Made by a program: the position numbers and the translations under genes. From an uncultured Saprospiraceae bacterium (GTDB lineage Bacteria; Bacteroidota; Bacteroidia; Chitinophagales; Saprospiraceae), in contig CALLLR010000120.1 of the NCBI GenBank assembly GCA_938008185.1, forward strand, positions 1 to 36,765: a DNA stretch of 36,765 nucleotides. Direction: 5' to 3'. This document shows positions 33,815 to 36,765 of this stretch, in pieces. Position 1 is the stretch's first letter; every line of letters begins with the position of its first letter. The notes beneath the pieces are model-generated. The model was not told the origin of the DNA, ran no database searches, and worked only from the letters and a program-made list of their open reading frames with translations.

Positions 33815-36765
33815 ATGAGAAGACGTCAACCTACAACAAGACGAAACCTTCTTAGCAATTTTTTTACTTACAACTTACTACTAACCCTCTTTATTTTCAC
33901 CTCGTCAGAAGCTTTTTCACAAAACATCCTTTTTGATCGTACCATTGGTCAAACAGAACACTGTAATGGTGCTACGGTCTATTCTTTTTATCTAAACCTA
34001 GACAACATCACCAGCGCGGAAAAATTCTACCAAATCCAAAATGGAAGTATGGTGGAATACGACGACGGAACTGCTCGTCTAACCGGTACAGCGATCAATA
34101 ATGTTCAGCCTACCCAAAGCTGGGATATTGACATTACCTTGGCCGGTCGAACTTTTAATTCACCGGCAGGCAGTCCAAAATTTCATAACTGTCAACCTAC
34201 TGTAACAGACGACTGGTATTATTACACCAGTATCAGCGGTTCTTTCTACGGAAGAGGCGATTTTGCAGGTGCAGAAATCAGTGTGAGTCGAAGAGGTCCT
34301 GCCTTCCAGATGGGAACCGGTGCTAACGAGAATGAAATAAATAACAAGTTTGATGGCTGCGGATGGTACTTCCTTGATTTTGTCAGTCAACCGACCAGCG
34401 GTACCACCATCGATGGACCTCACGGTGACTTTAATTTCTCCGTTTCTGATAGTATAATGACGGAAGATCAAAGCTGCGGAGGATCTATTTCTAATTTCAC
34501 CTTAACCAATGGACCAGAGGATTTGATCCTAGCCGATGGCGGTACTTATACCATTAGTGAACTTCCAACCGGAGCTGAATTGCTTGCAGAAGTAAATGGA
34601 CCACACGGTAGTTTGAGATTTGATGTGAGTGGATCATTGAATACACAAAATACACTACCCTATAGTTTTAGTTGGAATCCAATTCCGGGCACTTATACCA
34701 TATATGCTCAGTTATTTTCTGAGGATGACCTGGAAGGGACTAGTTGTGATGATAAATTAATCACCATCACCATTCTACCAGATCCAATTACACCACCAAG
34801 CATGATTGTTTCTTTGGGAGATGATCAGCAGTTTTGTGAAGGAGATACAATTACACTTTCACCAAATGTAGGGAATCAATCTGATTGTGAACTTTTCTGT
34901 GCGGCAAATGGTACAGAACTAATCGCTCAATATGACATGAACGATTGTGCGGCTTTTACAAACGATAACTCTACCTATGAATATACAGAATTTGACGCAG
35001 CGACTAACACCATAAATTGTGCCCAAATTTCTACTAGTAAAATATATAGATTTCAAGGTAAACACTCTTGTACTGATGACCACGCTACCCAGAATGCGGG
35101 AGATGCGGTCTGTCTTGGAATGCCGGATATCAATAATTTTGTAGCCAACCACCTTAAGTCTGTTCGCTTTGACGTAACAATAGACCCAACCAATGACCAC
35201 GCAGGTCTTACGGGTTTAAGTTTTAGCGAACTAGCTCCGGAGGATTATTTATGGTCAGCAGAAGGATTGCCAAGTAACACGGGTACTAATAATTATCCAA
35301 CCAAATTTGGTATCCGAGTACTAAAATCTGGTGTGGAAATTTTTCGGATGGAAGATATTCCTACTTCTCAAGTTTGGGAATCACAGTCTTTTGACTTTGC
35401 CGGATTAAATGAATTTACCGTCAAGGACATCACTACTTTTACCATTGAATTACTCGCTTATGATTTAGTAGGTAATGGTGCTGCAGTATCAGCCTGGGAT
35501 ATCGACGATCTAAAAATATTTGGAGGTTGTTGTACGCCTACAGTCGTTAATGATCTGAGCTATGAATGGTCAAATGGTTCGACCGGAGAAAGCCTGAATG
35601 TCACTACTGCAGGAACCTACCTGGTTACAGTAACAGACTGTGCAGGTCTGACGGCCGAAGATCAAATAGTAGTTACTTCTACCACCATTAATACCGTCTT
35701 GACGGCAACCAACGTCAACTGTCAAAATGGCACCGACGGAACTGTAACGACGACCATCAGCGAAGGACAAGCACCTTTTTCTTATTTGTGGGTTAATGGC
35801 GCAACGACCGAAAATTTATCTGCAGTTGCCGCAGGTATTTACACCGTTACTATTACGGATGCTAATGGTTGTATAAATACCAATAACATTGAAGTTACAC
35901 AACCAGAACAAATGGTTGTTGTCGAATCAATTACCCATTTAAATTGTAATAGTGACCAATCTGGTGCAATTGACCTTACCGTTTCCGGAGGAACACCTCC
36001 TTACAGCTATAACTGGAGCAACGGCGCAACGACCGAAGATTTATCTGGTCTTCCAGCGGGTGATTATACCATTAATATTTTAGATACCAACGGTTGTGTT
36101 TTGTCCGTAGACTATACGGTGACGGAACCAACCGCACTGGAAATTACCGGAACTGCTACTCCGGCCTTATGCGCAGGAGATGATACTGGTAGTCTAACCG
36201 TTTCCGCTACTGGCGGCACTGAAACTTATCAATATTTATGGAGCAACGGTGCGACGGAAGATAGCCAAAATGGATTACCAGCTGGCACTTATACGGTAAC
36301 AGTATTTGATAATAATAATTGTCAAAACAGTATCGAACTTACCATCGAAGATCCAGTAACCCTGACATCTAGTATCAATATTACCGAAGAAATAGCTTGT
36401 GCACATGGAAGCAATGCCAGTCTGGAAGTATTGACCACCGGAGGAACCGGAAACTATTTCTACCAATGGAGCAATGGTGCGACGTCCAGTTCCATTAATG
36501 GAATAACCGCTGGCGATTACGAAGTAACTATTTCTGATGAAAATCAGTGTACAATTACTCAGGCAGTTACTTTATCCGCTCCCGAAGCGATTACTGTAAA
36601 TCTTGATTTGATAGAAAATGCCACTTGTAACGGTGACCAAAATGGCCGTATTGAAACTACGACTACGGGAGGTTTTGCACCTTATTCTTTTATTTGGAAT
36701 AATGGAGCCACTACCGCAAATATTGAGGGTCTTGGTGCGGGTACTTATTCATTAACCGTAACTGA
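33815..36765 (+). CDS. Giant surface protein paralogue with SprB repeats, 3' end outside the window
   Basis: The frame from the ATG at 33815 stays open to the window end: 983 codons and no stop, so the C-terminus is missing. A signal peptide ends SSEAFSQ (about 35). The N-terminal region (about 36-330) repeats the pattern of the upstream gene: QNILFDRTIGQTEHC, YQIQNGSMVEYDDGTARLTG, DDWYYYTSISGSFYGRGDFAGA, RRGPAFQMGTGANE. The jelly-roll-like module (about 370-570) also matches: GKHSCTDDHATQNAGDAVCLGMP, NNYPTKFGIRVLKSG, SAWDIDDLKIFGGCC. From about 629 on there are SprB-type repeats, five visible (for example PPYSYNWSNGATTEDLSGLPAG). Unlike its neighbour it has no SdrD-B module before the array. 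A T9SS sorting domain is expected beyond the edge. The two genes are clearly a tandem duplication. Confidence 0.9.
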   Translation, partial: MRRRQPTTRRNLLSNFFTYNLLLTLFIFTSSEAFSQNILFDRTIGQTEHCNGATVYSFYLNLDNITSAEKFYQIQNGSMVEYDDGTARLTGTAINNVQPTQSWDIDITLAGRTFNSPAGSPKFHNCQPTVTDDWYYYTSISGSFYGRGDFAGAEISVSRRGPAFQMGTGANENEINNKFDGCGWYFLDFVSQPTSGTTIDGPHGDFNFSVSDSIMTEDQSCGGSISNFTLTNGPEDLILADGGTYTISELPTGAELLAEVNGPHGSLRFDVSGSLNTQNTLPYSFSWNPIPGTYTIYAQLFSEDDLEGTSCDDKLITITILPDPITPPSMIVSLGDDQQFCEGDTITLSPNVGNQSDCELFCAANGTELIAQYDMNDCAAFTNDNSTYEYTEFDAATNTINCAQISTSKIYRFQGKHSCTDDHATQNAGDAVCLGMPDINNFVANHLKSVRFDVTIDPTNDHAGLTGLSFSELAPEDYLWSAEGLPSNTGTNNYPTKFGIRVLKSGVEIFRMEDIPTSQVWESQSFDFAGLNEFTVKDITTFTIELLAYDLVGNGAAVSAWDIDDLKIFGGCCTPTVVNDLSYEWSNGSTGESLNVTTAGTYLVTVTDCAGLTAEDQIVVTSTTINTVLTATNVNCQNGTDGTVTTTISEGQAPFSYLWVNGATTENLSAVAAGIYTVTITDANGCINTNNIEVTQPEQMVVVESITHLNCNSDQSGAIDLTVSGGTPPYSYNWSNGATTEDLSGLPAGDYTINILDTNGCVLSVDYTVTEPTALEITGTATPALCAGDDTGSLTVSATGGTETYQYLWSNGATEDSQNGLPAGTYTVTVFDNNNCQNSIELTIEDPVTLTSSINITEEIACAHGSNASLEVLTTGGTGNYFYQWSNGATSSSINGITAGDYEVTISDENQCTITQAVTLSAPEAITVNLDLIENATCNGDQNGRIETTTTGGFAPYSFIWNNGATTANIEGLGAGTYSLTVT

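Overview
The window looks like a chromosome segment of a free-living member of Bacteroidota, most likely of the Saprospiria (Lewinella/Haliscomenobacter-like). The reasons are: several type IX secretion (T9SS) substrates with type A and type B C-terminal sorting domains, a PorP/SprF protein, an OmpA protein of PorE-like architecture, SprB-type repeats, AT-rich intergenic DNA, few Shine-Dalgarno sites, and candidate promoters of the Bacteroidota form TTTG-N19/20-TAnnTTTG. The taxonomic call is inference from gene content. I see no rRNA, tRNA, CRISPR array, prophage or intact insertion sequence.

Layout. Bases 1-5400 are mostly housekeeping: pyruvate dehydrogenase E1 alpha, a membrane-anchored TPR protein, lumazine synthase (ribH), branched-chain aminotransferase (ilvE, opposite strand), then a short protein that may be a DNA polymerase III psi-like subunit overlapping rdgB. 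Bases 5400-6800 carry an ECF sigma factor with a probable membrane-bound anti-sigma partner. Bases 7100-13200 (minus strand) form a T9SS cassette: a large type B secreted protein, a PorP/SprF outer-membrane partner and a TPR/beta-propeller/OmpA protein. Bases 13700-17050 (minus strand) hold a UbiA-family prenyltransferase, a DUF1573 lipoprotein, a YdhF-like aldo/keto reductase and a small lipoprotein.

Bases 17175-21141 hold the most unusual locus: a 1191-residue protein that resembles, end to end, the DUF4011/SF1-helicase/MTES_1575-nuclease family but has lost the Walker A lysine and the Walker B acidic pair. It overlaps by 11 nt a four-helix membrane protein. Small secreted proteins follow (DUF3244-like, DinB-like). 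Next is a tight minus-strand operon pyrG - SpoU-type RNA methyltransferase - DUF2809, then a MORN-repeat protein. The last 9.7 kb hold two tandem paralogous giant surface proteins that share an N-terminal architecture and SprB-repeat stalks. The first (2153 aa) ends in a type A sorting domain; the second runs off the window.

Several non-coding elements stand out. A dispersed repeat seen near 6.8 kb and 15.4 kb can fold into a three-way junction and shows a compensatory base change; at 15.4 kb part of it is amplified as 48-bp tandem units. A GC-rich palindromic block near 2.2 kb lies inside 12-bp inverted repeats just before ribH. A 41-bp repeat follows both porP and the ompA-like gene. Strong intrinsic terminators mark most operon ends.
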